In this document: positions 8,874 to 17,296 of the stretch, one piece after another
How the letters are laid out: each line of letters opens with the position of its first letter
How positions within the stretch are numbered: position 1 is the first letter of the stretch
Origin: Akkermansiaceae bacterium
GTDB lineage: Bacteria > Verrucomicrobiota > Verrucomicrobiia > Verrucomicrobiales > Akkermansiaceae
Reading direction: 5' to 3'
Assembly: GCA_022510805.1 (NCBI GenBank)
Contig: JAFLSS010000012.1
Location: 1-42,325, forward strand
Length of the DNA stretch: 42,325 bases
Made by a program: the position numbers and the translations under genes
Notes under the pieces: generated by a model
What the model was told of the DNA's origin: nothing
Databases searched by the model: none
The model's input: the letters and a program-made list of their open reading frames with translations, nothing else

Positions 8874-9485
8874 ATGAAAAACCGCACAACTCTTTGGCTT
8901 CTTCTCTTGCTGGTGGCGCTGGTTGCTCTGGACCAGGTCACCAAGTGGAGTGTGGTTGCCTCCTTTATGCCGCCTTCTCCCTATGGGTGGGAATCGGTGC
9001 AGGTGTTCCACACTTCCGCGTTGAATCTGGACATCGTGCGCGTGCACAACCGGGGGGTTGCCTTTGGGTTCGGCAATCACACTGCGTGGGCGCCCTACGT
9101 GTTTTTCAGCATTCAGGTGCTGGCGCTGGTGTGGCTGGTGTGGCTGTATCGGCGGGGCTTTTTTTGCACGCGGATGCTGCGGGTGTCGTGGGTGCTGGTG
9201 CTGGCAGGTGTGCTGGGCAACATGCTCGACCGCCTCACCCAGGGCTTTTTTGTGGACGGCGCCGGGGAGATGAGCTTTTGGACCAAGCTTTCCGGCGGCT
9301 ATGTGGTTGATTTTATTGACTTTTCTTTCCCCTGGTGGAGCGCGGAGCAGTATGTGTACGGCTGCTACCACTGGCCGGCGTTCAATGTGGCTGATGCCTG
9401 TGTGTGCGTTGCGGCGGGGTTGTTCCTGATCAGTTCATTCCTCCCCGCGCCGGCCGGGAGCGACAATGCGAAAACGGCCGATTAG
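8874..9485 (+). CDS. lspA: Lipoprotein signal peptidase (signal peptidase II)
   Basis: LspA is an inner-membrane aspartyl protease that removes the signal peptide from prolipoproteins after lipid attachment to cysteine. The 203-residue product shows several hydrophobic segments and the family motifs. These are NRGVAFGFG near residues 55-65, the first catalytic aspartate in GNMLDR, and the second in WPAFNVADA. The last two flank a segment with VDFIDF. It is longer than the 164-residue E. coli enzyme, mainly through extra sequence between the two catalytic motifs (the region around GFFVDGAGEMSFWTKL) and before the final helix. The ileS-lspA pairing is common in bacteria. The ATG at 8874 is 2 bases after the ileS stop; it has no Shine-Dalgarno sequence and probably depends on coupling. 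Confidence 0.95.
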   Translation: MKNRTTLWLLLLLVALVALDQVTKWSVVASFMPPSPYGWESVQVFHTSALNLDIVRVHNRGVAFGFGNHTAWAPYVFFSIQVLALVWLVWLYRRGFFCTRMLRVSWVLVLAGVLGNMLDRLTQGFFVDGAGEMSFWTKLSGGYVVDFIDFSFPWWSAEQYVYGCYHWPAFNVADACVCVAAGLFLISSFLPAPAGSDNAKTAD

Positions 9486-9539
9486 TTCCTGCGCCAGGCC
9501 CTCACCTCCACCCATAGCAACCTCCTCCTCACCCCCTCC

Positions 9540-10130
9540 ATGCGCGCGCTTCTGTTTTTTCTTCTTAGTTCGCTGCCGCTGCTGGCCGAGTTCTCTGAGC
9601 CGAGCAAGGTGGTGCGCTTGAGCTACGGGCAGCGCGAGGCGGTGGTGGAGTTTGAGGCCGATGCCCCCATCCGCAAGGCCAAGCCGCTCTGTGAGTGCAC
9701 CAAGCTGCAGTACCGGGGCAACAAGATCACGGCGCGTGTGGACACGAGCGGCTTTGCCAAGAATGTGGAGAAGCAGATCGAGGCCACCACGGCAGATGGC
9801 GCTACCACGCGCCTGACCATGGTGTTTGAGGTGCCTCAGGCGCTGCAGCTCAGCACGCGCAGCCTGATCTGGCGGCGGGGGGAGGCGGCGCCCAAGCGGG
9901 TGGAGATCTCCATCCCCAAGGGCTCGCCCGTGCGCGGGCTGCGGGAGGCCTCGCTGGTAGGTGATGCTTTTGACTACACGCCGCACACGCAGCAGGAGGG
10001 CCGCCGCTATGAAATTGTCGTCAAACCGCTCCGCGCGGATAAAAAAATTCTTAATCGCTTAGTTGTCAAGACTGATTCGCCGGACCCGCGCTACGCGCAA
10101 TATATCATCTATCTCTCTGTCCAACCCTGA
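9540..10130 (+). CDS. Exported DUF1573-like protein
   Basis: The 196-residue product has a short signal peptide (MRALLFFLLSSLPLLA). An Ig-like beta-rich domain follows, resembling DUF1573 proteins. In that family a CGCT motif is typical; here the matching segment is CECTKLQY (near residues 50-58), followed by alternating hydrophobic strands. The molecular role of such proteins is not established, though they are often periplasmic. The gene lies 54 bases after lspA and 7 bases before murA, so it is probably part of the ileS-lspA-murA transcript. The bases before its ATG are a long C/T run (CCTCCTCCTCACCCCCTCC). This resembles an anti-Shine-Dalgarno sequence rather than a Shine-Dalgarno one. 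The family assignment is moderate; the export prediction is good. Confidence 0.75.
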   Translation: MRALLFFLLSSLPLLAEFSEPSKVVRLSYGQREAVVEFEADAPIRKAKPLCECTKLQYRGNKITARVDTSGFAKNVEKQIEATTADGATTRLTMVFEVPQALQLSTRSLIWRRGEAAPKRVEISIPKGSPVRGLREASLVGDAFDYTPHTQQEGRRYEIVVKPLRADKKILNRLVVKTDSPDPRYAQYIIYLSVQP

Positions 10131-10137
10131 GTATAAT

Positions 10138-11442
10138 ATGGAAAAACTGATCGTCGAAGGTGGGCATCTACTCAAAGGATGCGTGAATATAAGTGGCTCG
10201 AAAAATGCCTCGCTGCCCATCTTGGCAGCCTCCTTGCTCACGGATAAGCCGGTGTGTATCTACCGCGTGCCGGATGTGACGGATACGAATTACATGATCC
10301 AGATACTCAGCCAGTTGGGCGCTTCTGTTGAGCGCGCCAGCGGCACTGTGCGCATCTCCTCGTCGGATGGCATCGGCGTGAGCGCCTCCTATGAGCAGGT
10401 GCGCAAGATGCGCGCGTCGATCTGCCTGCTCGGGCCCCTGATGGCGCGCATGCGGCGCTGCACGCTGCCGCTGCCCGGCGGCTGCGTCATCGGCGACCGA
10501 CCGGTGGATCTGCATGTGCGGGCGCTCCAAGCGCTCGGGGCACGGGTGCGCATGAAGGACGGCAACCTTGTCATGGACGCGCCCAATGGTCTGGTGGGCA
10601 CTACTGTGGATATGCGCGGCGAGAATGGCCCCACGGTGCTGGGGACAGATAATTTGATGATGGCGGCAGTGCTGGCGCGCGGCACCACGGTGATCGAGTC
10701 CGCCGCGCGTGAGCCCGAGGTGGTGGATCTGGCGAATTTCCTCAATAAGATGGGCGCCAAGATTGAGGGCGCCGGCTCGCGCACGATTACCATCCACGGC
10801 GTGGGGCATGATGAGCTGCGTGGCTGCGAGCACACGGTGATACCTGACCGCATCGAGACCGGCACGTTCATGGTGGCCGGCGCCATGATCAGCGAGGGTA
10901 TCACCATCAACCGCGTGTGCCGCGAGCACGTGCAGGCCGTGGCCGACATGCTCACGGATTGCGGCCACACGGTGCGCTTTGCGCCGGGGGGAGATTCTGT
11001 GTTTGTGGCGCGGGGCAAGGCTCCCCGCGGTGGGGTGATCACCACCAGCCCCTACCCGGGCTTCCCCACCGATATGCAGGCGCAGATGACCGCGCTTTTC
11101 TCGCTGACTCCCGGTATCAGCGCGGTGAAGGATGACATTTTCCCGCAGCGCTTTATGCACTGCTCTGAGCTCAAGCGCATGGGCGCCAATATCAAGGTGG
11201 ACAACGGAAGCGCCCTGATCAACGGCGTGGAGTCCTTGTCCGGCGCGCCGGTGATGGCGAGTGACTTGCGCGCCTCTGCGGCGCTGGTGCTGGCGGCGCT
11301 GGCGGCAGAGGGGACCACGGAGATCCACCGCCTCTACCACATTGACCGCGGCTACGAGCTGCTGGATGACAAGCTGCTGGGGCTCGGGGCTCATGTGCGC
11401 CGTGTTCAGGATACGTCATCGCGCGGGGGTGAAGTGCTGTAA
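10138..11442 (+). CDS. murA: UDP-N-acetylglucosamine 1-carboxyvinyltransferase
   Basis: MurA transfers enolpyruvate from PEP to UDP-GlcNAc, the first committed step of peptidoglycan synthesis, in the cytoplasm. The 434-residue protein shows the SGSKNASLP lysine motif near the N-terminus. The catalytic-loop cysteine is present in [15 protein letters not shown], so the enzyme should be of the fosfomycin-sensitive Cys type. The [20 protein letters not shown] region and the conserved arginine in [12 protein letters not shown] are also present. The ATG at 10138 is chosen because it directly starts the MEKLIVEGG strand; an upstream in-frame ATG at 10063 lies inside the preceding gene. A TATAAT hexamer abuts this ATG, too close to serve it, so expression probably comes from the ileS unit. 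Confidence 0.97.
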   Translation: MEKLIVEGGHLLKGCVNISGSKNASLPILAASLLTDKPVCIYRVPDVTDTNYMIQILSQLGASVERASGTVRISSSDGIGVSASYEQVRKMRASICLLGPLMARMRRCTLPLPGGCVIGDRPVDLHVRALQALGARVRMKDGNLVMDAPNGLVGTTVDMRGENGPTVLGTDNLMMAAVLARGTTVIESAAREPEVVDLANFLNKMGAKIEGAGSRTITIHGVGHDELRGCEHTVIPDRIETGTFMVAGAMISEGITINRVCREHVQAVADMLTDCGHTVRFAPGGDSVFVARGKAPRGGVITTSPYPGFPTDMQAQMTALFSLTPGISAVKDDIFPQRFMHCSELKRMGANIKVDNGSALINGVESLSGAPVMASDLRASAALVLAALAAEGTTEIHRLYHIDRGYELLDDKLLGLGAHVRRVQDTSSRGGEVL

Positions 11443-11483
11443 TAAGGTGCTTCCCCCTGAGGCATAGCTCACTCTTGCTTGTG

Positions 11484-12083
11484 ATGATACGGCGTGGCTT
11501 GCGGCGCGTGCTGATTTGGCTCGGGGTGGGTGCTCCGGCGCTGGCGCTGCTCTATGCCTGCTATGCAGAGCTGGGGGGCGCGCCGGCGGAGCGGGTGGGA
11601 CGCGTGCGCGGCTGCCTGCTGTGCCATGATTGGGGCGGCGGGGCTGAGCTGCCGCCCTATGTGCAGCGCCTCAAGCCCGGGGAGCCTCTGCGGCCGCTGT
11701 TGCGCGCGCGCGTGGAGCAGGCGCACCCGCTGCTCAGCCGCGGGGTGGAGGATGAGGCGGCGGCGCTGATGGCGGCGCGTTTGCTGCCGGACATTGCGGA
11801 GGCTCGTGCCGGCAGCCCGGGGCAGGCTTTGTATGCCGCCAAATGCGCTGCCTGCCACGGGCGGGATGGCGCCGGACTGCCGGGGGAGTACCCGCCGCTG
11901 CGGGGCTCTGAGTGGATCTCTGCTGAGCCGAGCCGCCTGCCTGAAATCATGGCGCAGGGGCTCAAAGGGGAGATCACGGTGCGCGGTGAGCGCTGGAATA
12001 AGGTGATGCTCTCTCCGGGGATTCAGGATGCGGCTCAGGTGCAGCAGCTGGTGGATTTCCTGCGCCGCGCGTTTGCCCCGTGA
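11484..12083 (+). CDS. Membrane-anchored diheme cytochrome c
   Basis: The 199-residue protein begins with a basic, hydrophobic signal or anchor segment (about residues 1-26). It carries two heme-binding motifs: CLLCH (44-48) and CAACH (121-125). The second lies in a typical class I cytochrome c fold, with LYAAKCAACHGRDG, a PPLRGSEW segment and a candidate distal methionine (M175, in NKVMLSPGI). The first site is short and atypical. It would carry electrons on the periplasmic side. The partner is unknown, since no oxidase or reductase subunit is nearby. The sequence suggests the small soluble or anchored cytochromes that feed terminal oxidases, but this is inference. ATG 11484 is preferred over TTG 11475. 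It is the last gene before a strong terminator. Confidence 0.88.
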   Translation: MIRRGLRRVLIWLGVGAPALALLYACYAELGGAPAERVGRVRGCLLCHDWGGGAELPPYVQRLKPGEPLRPLLRARVEQAHPLLSRGVEDEAAALMAARLLPDIAEARAGSPGQALYAAKCAACHGRDGAGLPGEYPPLRGSEWISAEPSRLPEIMAQGLKGEITVRGERWNKVMLSPGIQDAAQVQQLVDFLRRAFAP

Positions 12084-12110
12084 TAGCGGCGTGTGCCGCT
12101 GGCATCCATC

Positions 12111-12146
12111 AAAAAAAGCCCCGGCTGACACGAACCGGGGCTTTTT
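12111..12146. terminator. Bidirectional intrinsic terminator
   Basis: A perfect stem AAAAAGCCCCGG / CCGGGGCTTTTT encloses a 10-base loop. The A-run on one side and the T-run on the other make it an intrinsic terminator in both directions. It separates the plus-strand cytochrome gene from the convergent minus-strand gene ending at 12185. Confidence 0.93.
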
Positions 12147-12184
12147 GATTTCACGCGTGGCGCGTGTGGCGCCGCGCGGCGGGC

Positions 12185-14500
12185 TTACTCCTTGTCGCGC
12201 GAGTTGTATTTGGCATGCAACTCATTATCCTCTGCGCGGTTGGCGCGTGTCTTCTCGAGGGCGCGCTTGGCAGCGGCAGAGAGTTCACGCGTGGGCTCAT
12301 TGGCAAACTTCTCGAGGAAGTGGCACACCCATGCGTAGTCGAACATGGCGCTGAGCTGGTTGACGAGCGCCATCTTCTGGTTGATGGCCGGCTCGATCTC
12401 TTGCTTCTTTTGCATCAGCGTGTTGTATTGCGGATCCGACTCGGAGATAAATGTGCCGGCGTTCGGATCCGTCTTTTCCACGATATCATCCCACTCTGAG
12501 GTGTCCACCCCGATCTTGTCATAGGCCGGGATGAGCGCGAGCAGGCGTGTGGCGGTCTCGACGGAGCGCTCGCGGTTCTGGCGGAAGAGCCCCAGAATCA
12601 TCGCGTCGACATGAGCCTCTTTCTTCTTATCGCCTGCGGCTTTTTGCTTGAGGGTTTCGAGAAAGGGCAGGATGTCATCCGAGCTGTAGTTGCTGAAGAA
12701 CAAGCGATCCGAGCGCCAGTTGTCGCTATCCTCTGCGCGCTGAGTGAAGTACGCCAGCGCCTTGGGTGAGCCCGCCAGCCCCATAGCATCCGCTGCATCG
12801 GGGCGGCGGAAATCGGGCAGAGCGTCGAAGATCTTATCACCGATCTGGGGGCGTTGGGAGGCATCGGGCGCCATGCGCACAATGTTGTGCAAGCAGTTGA
12901 GCAGGGTGTTCGCCAGCTTTTTGTCGAGCTCCTCATCCTTGAGCAGGTCGGCAATGGCGGGGATGTCCTTCTCCGTGACACGCAGTCCCATGGACTCCCA
13001 GATGTAGGAGAGCAGCTCATTGCGCGTCCGGAAGCTCTTGGAGTCATTTTGGGCGATGTTCTTGGCCAGCTTGTGCAGCTTGGAGTTGATGCCCTTGATG
13101 TTTGCCGCAGCGAGCCGCTGCACGAGCCAGCGGTAGAGGCTCGGCTTGATCTTGGGAGCATCGGTGCTGAGCCGCTCGAAGATCATCTTGCTGATGTCGT
13201 TGTCCGCCTCGCAGGCGATGCCGATGAGCAGGCAGGCCAACTGGGCTGTGTCCTCCGGCCTGGAGCCGAACATGGCCTTGCCTTTTTCATCTTTCATGGC
13301 GGGGTTCACCACGACATTCATCAGGAAGGTGGCTTCCTCGAGGGTGCAGGAGACATCTACTCCTTTTTTCTTCGCATCACTCAGGCTTTCGATCTGCTTT
13401 TCATTGATCTTTCGTGCGCGTCTGAGGATGCCCATGACTCGCTCATTCTGGGCGATCATGCGCTTCTGTTCAGCGTTGGCATTCACGACCAAGTAGCCGC
13501 AGACCGCGCTGAACAACACCAGGAAACCGCAGGCAATGAGGAAGCCCGTTTTCTTGTAGATGGGCGTGCTCGTGTACATGTACGTGGGCGGCTCGGGGGG
13601 GGTATCCTGCTCTGCGTCCGGTTCCTGATCTGCCGCTTCGGGAGAATCGGGGGCTTTTGCCGCGGGTGCCGGAGATGGCGGGGCGGCCGCTGCGCGCTTG
13701 GCTCCACCGGCCGGGCGCTTGAGGGCACCGGGCTTTTTCACGGCGAGGGTCGGCTTGGCCACTTTCTTGGCCACTGCCTTCACCGGGGGTGGCTCAGGCG
13801 CGGGCTCCTCGGCTTTCACCGGGGGCGGCTCAGGCGCGGGCTCCTCGGCTTTCACCGGGGGCGGCTCGGGCGCGGGCTCCTCGGCTTTCACCGCGGGCTC
13901 CTCGGGTGTGGGCTCTTCGGCTTTCACCGGGGGCGGCTCAGGCGCGGGATCCTCGGCTTCCACCGGGGGCGGTTCGGGCGTGGGCTCCTCGGCTTTCACC
14001 GGGGACGGCTCAGGCGCGGGCTCCTCGGCCTCCTTCTCGGCGGCAGCTTTTGCTTCCTCCTCTGCTTGCTTGGCCAGTTGGCGGTTGTATTCCTCCATCT
14101 GGCGGTTATATTCTTCCATTTGACGATTGTACTCCTCCATCTGGCGCTGGTATTCCAGCTCTTCTGCGGAGGGGCCCTCAGCAGCGGCCTCGGGGGCGGC
14201 CTCTTCAGCGGCAGGAGTGGCCTCAGGAGCCTCAGCGGCAGGAGAGGACTCGGGAGCAGGAGCCTCAGCCTCCGGCGCGGGAGAGGACGCAGCTTCGGGG
14301 GCAGGGGAGAGCGGCTCTTTTTCTTCAGAGTCAGCCGGGGCGGCAGCTTTTTTCTTAGTGGGCGCTGTGGGGAGTTTGGGCTTGATAGTCTGTCCGTTGA
14401 TGCCTTTCAGACGCACTTGAGTCGTAGGCACGACGCCCGAGTTGATCAACTTGCGGGGAGGGCCGACAACTGCCGTTTTTTTCAGTTGTGGAGACGCCAT
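12185..14500 (-). CDS. Single-pass membrane protein with Pro/Glu tandem repeats and a large helical C-domain, function unknown
   Basis: The 771-residue product has four parts. First is a basic N-terminus (MASPQLKKTAVVGPP). Next is a long low-complexity Ala/Glu/Pro region. It holds a heptad repeat QMEEYNR (three copies, about residues 117-141, probable coiled coil) and seven copies of a 12-residue repeat of the type AEEPAPEPPPVK (158-241). Third is one transmembrane segment (about 319-341, FLIACGFLVLFSAVCGYLVV). Last is a C-terminal domain of about 430 residues made of amphipathic helices, HEAT-like in appearance. The lack of a signal peptide and the basic flank suggest a cytoplasmic N-terminus and a periplasmic C-domain. 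I do not recognise the family. The start at 14500 is set by the promoter upstream and the pyrimidine-rich run before ATG. Confidence 0.85.
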   Translation of the reverse strand: MASPQLKKTAVVGPPRKLINSGVVPTTQVRLKGINGQTIKPKLPTAPTKKKAAAPADSEEKEPLSPAPEAASSPAPEAEAPAPESSPAAEAPEATPAAEEAAPEAAAEGPSAEELEYQRQMEEYNRQMEEYNRQMEEYNRQLAKQAEEEAKAAAEKEAEEPAPEPSPVKAEEPTPEPPPVEAEDPAPEPPPVKAEEPTPEEPAVKAEEPAPEPPPVKAEEPAPEPPPVKAEEPAPEPPPVKAVAKKVAKPTLAVKKPGALKRPAGGAKRAAAAPPSPAPAAKAPDSPEAADQEPDAEQDTPPEPPTYMYTSTPIYKKTGFLIACGFLVLFSAVCGYLVVNANAEQKRMIAQNERVMGILRRARKINEKQIESLSDAKKKGVDVSCTLEEATFLMNVVVNPAMKDEKGKAMFGSRPEDTAQLACLLIGIACEADNDISKMIFERLSTDAPKIKPSLYRWLVQRLAAANIKGINSKLHKLAKNIAQNDSKSFRTRNELLSYIWESMGLRVTEKDIPAIADLLKDEELDKKLANTLLNCLHNIVRMAPDASQRPQIGDKIFDALPDFRRPDAADAMGLAGSPKALAYFTQRAEDSDNWRSDRLFFSNYSSDDILPFLETLKQKAAGDKKKEAHVDAMILGLFRQNRERSVETATRLLALIPAYDKIGVDTSEWDDIVEKTDPNAGTFISESDPQYNTLMQKKQEIEPAINQKMALVNQLSAMFDYAWVCHFLEKFANEPTRELSAAAKRALEKTRANRAEDNELHAKYNSRDKE
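13778..14029. repeat. Seven tandem 36-bp coding repeats
   Basis: Seven in-frame 36-bp units encode variants of AEEPAPEPPPVK. The three units nearest 13778 encode identical peptides and are nearly identical in DNA; the outer units have drifted (AEDPAPEPPPVK, AEEPTPEEPAVK, AEEPAPEPSPVK). This pattern suggests recent expansion by slippage or recombination, so copy number may vary between strains. Confidence 0.9.
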
Positions 14501-14531
14501 AAAGAGAAATAGGGGTAGTGTTGTGCATGGT

Positions 14532-14560
14532 ACTATACACCATTTTTTGAGGCATGGCAA
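14532..14560 (-). promoter_or_regulatory. Promoter of the repeat membrane protein
   Basis: On the minus strand TTGCCA (14560-14555), a 17-bp spacer and TATAGT (14537-14532). This predicts a leader of about 24 bases before the ATG at 14500, with a pyrimidine-rich 3' half and no Shine-Dalgarno sequence. It is divergent from the hom promoter, about 90 bp away. Confidence 0.7.
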
Positions 14561-14648
14561 TCTCTGAGTTGCTAAAAAGCCACGGAAAGTGAAAAATGCG
14601 CGGGCGCCGTGCGCGTGATTCCTTGTGCAGGAATGCTTGCTTTTGGGC

Positions 14649-14677
14649 TTGTGCGGTAAGATAAGCTGTGCTACAAT
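14649..14677 (+). promoter_or_regulatory. Promoter of hom-lysC, leaderless geometry
   Basis: TTGTGC (14649-14654), a 17-bp spacer and TACAAT (14672-14677). The -10 ends 10 bases before the ATG at 14688, so the mRNA should start about 3-4 bases before the start codon. No leader peptide or attenuator can fit upstream. Confidence 0.65.
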
Positions 14678-14687
14678 GCGCGCGCAC

Positions 14688-16031
14688 ATGATAGGTGAGA
14701 AACTTCAGCTGGGGATTGTGGGACTGGGAACTGTGGGTTCTGGGGTGTATGATGCTTTGATGCTCAATCAGAAGCTGTTGGAGGCTCGTGCGCAGGTTTC
14801 GTATGAGGTGAGGCGTGTGGCGGTGCGTCATTTGGAGCGCAAGCGAACGACGGCGGTGGCGGTGGAGCCTGAGAAGCTCACGACGCGGTGGCAGGATTTG
14901 GTGGATGATGAGGATATCGACATCATCATCGAGCTGATTGGCGGCACCACGGAAGCGTATCAGCTGGTGCGCGCGGCGCTGGAGGCGGGCAAGCCGGTGG
15001 TCACCGGCAATAAGGCGCTGCTGGCAGAGCACGGGAGTGAGTTGTTCGCCCTTTCGAAGCAGCGCGGCACGCCGCTGTATTTTGAGGCCTCCTGCGGCGG
15101 GGGAATTCCCATCGTGCAGAGTTTGCAGACCTCATTGATCTGCAATAAAGTGAAGTCGATCGTGGGCATCATCAACGGCACGAGCAATTACATCCTCACC
15201 TCCATGGCGCGCAAGAAAATCCCCTTTCAGCAGGCGCTGGCTCAGGCACAGCGGCTCGGCTATGCGGAGGCGGATCCCACGCTGGATATCAATGGGTGGG
15301 ATGCGGCGCACAAGGGGCTCATCCTCGCGATGCTGGCCTATGGCACCCCGCTGAGTCCTGATAAGATAGATGTGCGAGGCATTGAGGATATAGAGCCGGA
15401 GGATTTTGAGCACGCCGCGCGTCTGGGCTACACGATCAAGCTGCTGGTTGTCATCAAGCACCACCCGGAGAGCCGCGCGCTGGAGCTGCGCGTGCAGCCG
15501 AGTTTTGTGCCTGAGGATCACCTGCTTTCCAAGGTGGATGATGTGTTCAACGCCATTGCCGTGAATGGCGATATTGTGGGAGAGACCATTTTTTACGGCC
15601 GCGGCGCCGGCAAGAACCCGACGAGCAGCGCCGTGGTGAGTGATGTGGTGCTGGCCATGCGCGAGTGCCGCTTGACCGGCTACCACACGGGGTTCCACAC
15701 CTATGAGTCGGATGATGTGGAGAAGGCGGAAGTGCTGGCGCCGGATGACACGGTGACTCCGTTTTATGTGCGCTTCCGTGTGCAGCGTGACCGCTGCGGC
15801 GTGATTGCCGATATCGCTACTGCCTTTTCGACGCATGGTATCAACATCTCCGCCACGTCGTCCTCCGATGGCGCGCCTGATGAGAACGGGGTGCACTGGA
15901 ACAGCTTGGTCTTTATCCTGCATGCCTGCCGCTGGGGGCAGCTGCGCGAGGCGCTGCAGGAGCTCTCCCGACTCAACACGGTGAAGGATCGCCCTGTTGT
16001 CCTCCGCATGGAAACTTTCCAAGATACATAA
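14688..16031 (+). CDS. hom: Homoserine dehydrogenase
   Basis: This enzyme reduces aspartate semialdehyde to homoserine with NAD(P)H, the branch point to threonine, methionine and isoleucine. The 447-residue protein has the N-terminal dinucleotide-binding loop GLGTVGSG, then TGNKALLAEH, the GTSNYILTSM active-site segment and EADPTLDINGWDAAHK with the catalytic lysine region. A C-terminal ACT domain (about residues 360-440; FRVQRDRCGVIADIATAFSTHGINI) probably senses threonine. The start at 14688 is chosen from the promoter position. ATG 14676 overlaps the -10, and an in-frame ATG at 14625 lies upstream of the promoter. lysC follows after one base, so the two enzymes at the head and branch of the aspartate pathway are made together. 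Confidence 0.97.
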   Translation: MIGEKLQLGIVGLGTVGSGVYDALMLNQKLLEARAQVSYEVRRVAVRHLERKRTTAVAVEPEKLTTRWQDLVDDEDIDIIIELIGGTTEAYQLVRAALEAGKPVVTGNKALLAEHGSELFALSKQRGTPLYFEASCGGGIPIVQSLQTSLICNKVKSIVGIINGTSNYILTSMARKKIPFQQALAQAQRLGYAEADPTLDINGWDAAHKGLILAMLAYGTPLSPDKIDVRGIEDIEPEDFEHAARLGYTIKLLVVIKHHPESRALELRVQPSFVPEDHLLSKVDDVFNAIAVNGDIVGETIFYGRGAGKNPTSSAVVSDVVLAMRECRLTGYHTGFHTYESDDVEKAEVLAPDDTVTPFYVRFRVQRDRCGVIADIATAFSTHGINISATSSSDGAPDENGVHWNSLVFILHACRWGQLREALQELSRLNTVKDRPVVLRMETFQDT

Positions 16032-16032
16032 T

Positions 16033-17262
16033 ATGGCACTGATCGTACAAAAATATGGCGGCTCGTCTGTGGGTACAATTGACCGCATTCGCAATGTAGC
16101 AAAGCGGCTCATCGCAACCCAGCAGGCCGGGAATAAGGTGGTAGCTGTTATCTCTGCCATGAGCGGGGTGACAGACAAACTCATTGCCCTGGCTCATGAG
16201 GTGATGGATACGCCGCCGGAGCGCGAGCTCGATATGCTGGTGTCGACAGGTGAGCAGCAGTCCATCGCGCTGCTGTGCATGGCCATTGCAGATGCCGGTT
16301 TCAAGGCGCTCAGCTTCACCGGGGCGCAGGCCGGCATCAGCACCTACGGCAGCCACACGCGCGGACGCATCGAATCCATCTCCCCTGAGCGCATCATGCG
16401 CGCGCTCGATGAGGGTTATATTGTGGTGTGCGCCGGATTCCAAGGCATGACTCCCGATGGCGAGATCCACACCCTCGGCCGCGGCGGGTCTGATTTGTCG
16501 GCCATTGCCATGGCGGCGGCGGTGAAGGCGGATGTCTGCCAGATCTACACCGATGTGGACGGCGTCTACACCTGTGACCCGCGCGTGGTGAAAGCGGCGC
16601 GCAAGATTCCCGAGCTCTGCTATGATGAGATGCTCGAGATGGCCTCCAGCGGCTCCAAGGTCATGCAGACGCGCTCTGTCGAATTGGCGAAAAAATACGG
16701 TGTCGTTTTTGAAGTGCGAAACTCTATGAATAATAACCCCGGTACTATTGTGAAAGAAGAAGATAAAGATAATCCTGCGATGGAGTCCCTGGTGGTGCGC
16801 GGCATCTCCATTGAGCGCAATCAGGCGCGTGTCACGGTGTCCTGCATCACCTCGCCCGTGCCGTACACGGCGCTCATCCTCTCGGCCCTTGCCAAGGCGG
16901 AGATCAATATCGACATGATTGTGGCCAATACGGCGCACGATGGCATGGCTCGCCAGTCTTTCACGATGAATATGAATGAGCTGGGTGCGGCTCAGGCGGC
17001 TCTCAAATCCGTGCTGCCGCAGCTGGGCCCGGATGCCAAGCTGGACACAGAGGCCGGCCTGGCCAAGCTCACTGTGGTGGGCGTGGGGATGCGCTCCAAT
17101 TCGGGTGTGGCCGCCACGATGTTCCGCGCGCTGGCAGATGCCAATATTCCCACGGGTATGATCTCTACTTCTGAGATCCGCATCTCGACCACGGTTGAGA
17201 TCGACGACATTGAGCGCGCTGCCCGCGTGGTGCATGATGCTTTCCATCTCGAGCAGGCTTGA
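16033..17262 (+). CDS. lysC: Aspartate kinase
   Basis: Aspartate kinase phosphorylates aspartate, the first step towards lysine, threonine, methionine and diaminopimelate for peptidoglycan. The 409-residue monofunctional enzyme shows the N-terminal KYGGSSVG, the AMSGVTDKL segment, TLGRGGSDLSA, and the nucleotide-binding YTDVDGVYTCDPR. Two ACT domains follow from about residue 255, so feedback control by lysine and/or threonine is expected. An in-frame ATG at residue 250 (base 16780) sits exactly at the junction to the ACT part, preceded by A-rich sequence. In B. subtilis and C. glutamicum such an internal start makes a separate beta subunit; whether that happens here cannot be told from sequence. 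The start codon lies one base after hom, without a Shine-Dalgarno sequence. Confidence 0.97.
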   Translation: MALIVQKYGGSSVGTIDRIRNVAKRLIATQQAGNKVVAVISAMSGVTDKLIALAHEVMDTPPERELDMLVSTGEQQSIALLCMAIADAGFKALSFTGAQAGISTYGSHTRGRIESISPERIMRALDEGYIVVCAGFQGMTPDGEIHTLGRGGSDLSAIAMAAAVKADVCQIYTDVDGVYTCDPRVVKAARKIPELCYDEMLEMASSGSKVMQTRSVELAKKYGVVFEVRNSMNNNPGTIVKEEDKDNPAMESLVVRGISIERNQARVTVSCITSPVPYTALILSALAKAEINIDMIVANTAHDGMARQSFTMNMNELGAAQAALKSVLPQLGPDAKLDTEAGLAKLTVVGVGMRSNSGVAATMFRALADANIPTGMISTSEIRISTTVEIDDIERAARVVHDAFHLEQA

Positions 17263-17296
17263 TCTGCCCCATGTGTGATTCTCCTCCCCTCTGAGC

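Noticed and set aside
6001..8889. A 962-codon open frame on the minus strand across ileS
   Set aside because: It is antisense to a clear IleS with all family motifs, has a His/Leu/Arg-rich composition typical of complementary high-GC codons, and no recognisable domain.
10132..10137. A perfect TATAAT just before murA
   Set aside because: It touches the ATG, so a transcript from it would begin inside the gene and miss the start codon. It is more likely an AT-rich unstructured start context.
13778..14029. Regular 36-bp repeats that could suggest a CRISPR array
   Set aside because: Units are directly adjacent with no spacers and keep a reading frame, so they are coding repeats.
12854..14512. 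A 552-codon plus-strand frame with Gly/Leu/Arg repeats opposite the repeat membrane protein
   Set aside because: The repeats are the reverse complement of the AEEPAPEPPPVK array. The minus-strand reading has a promoter, a membrane helix and a terminator.
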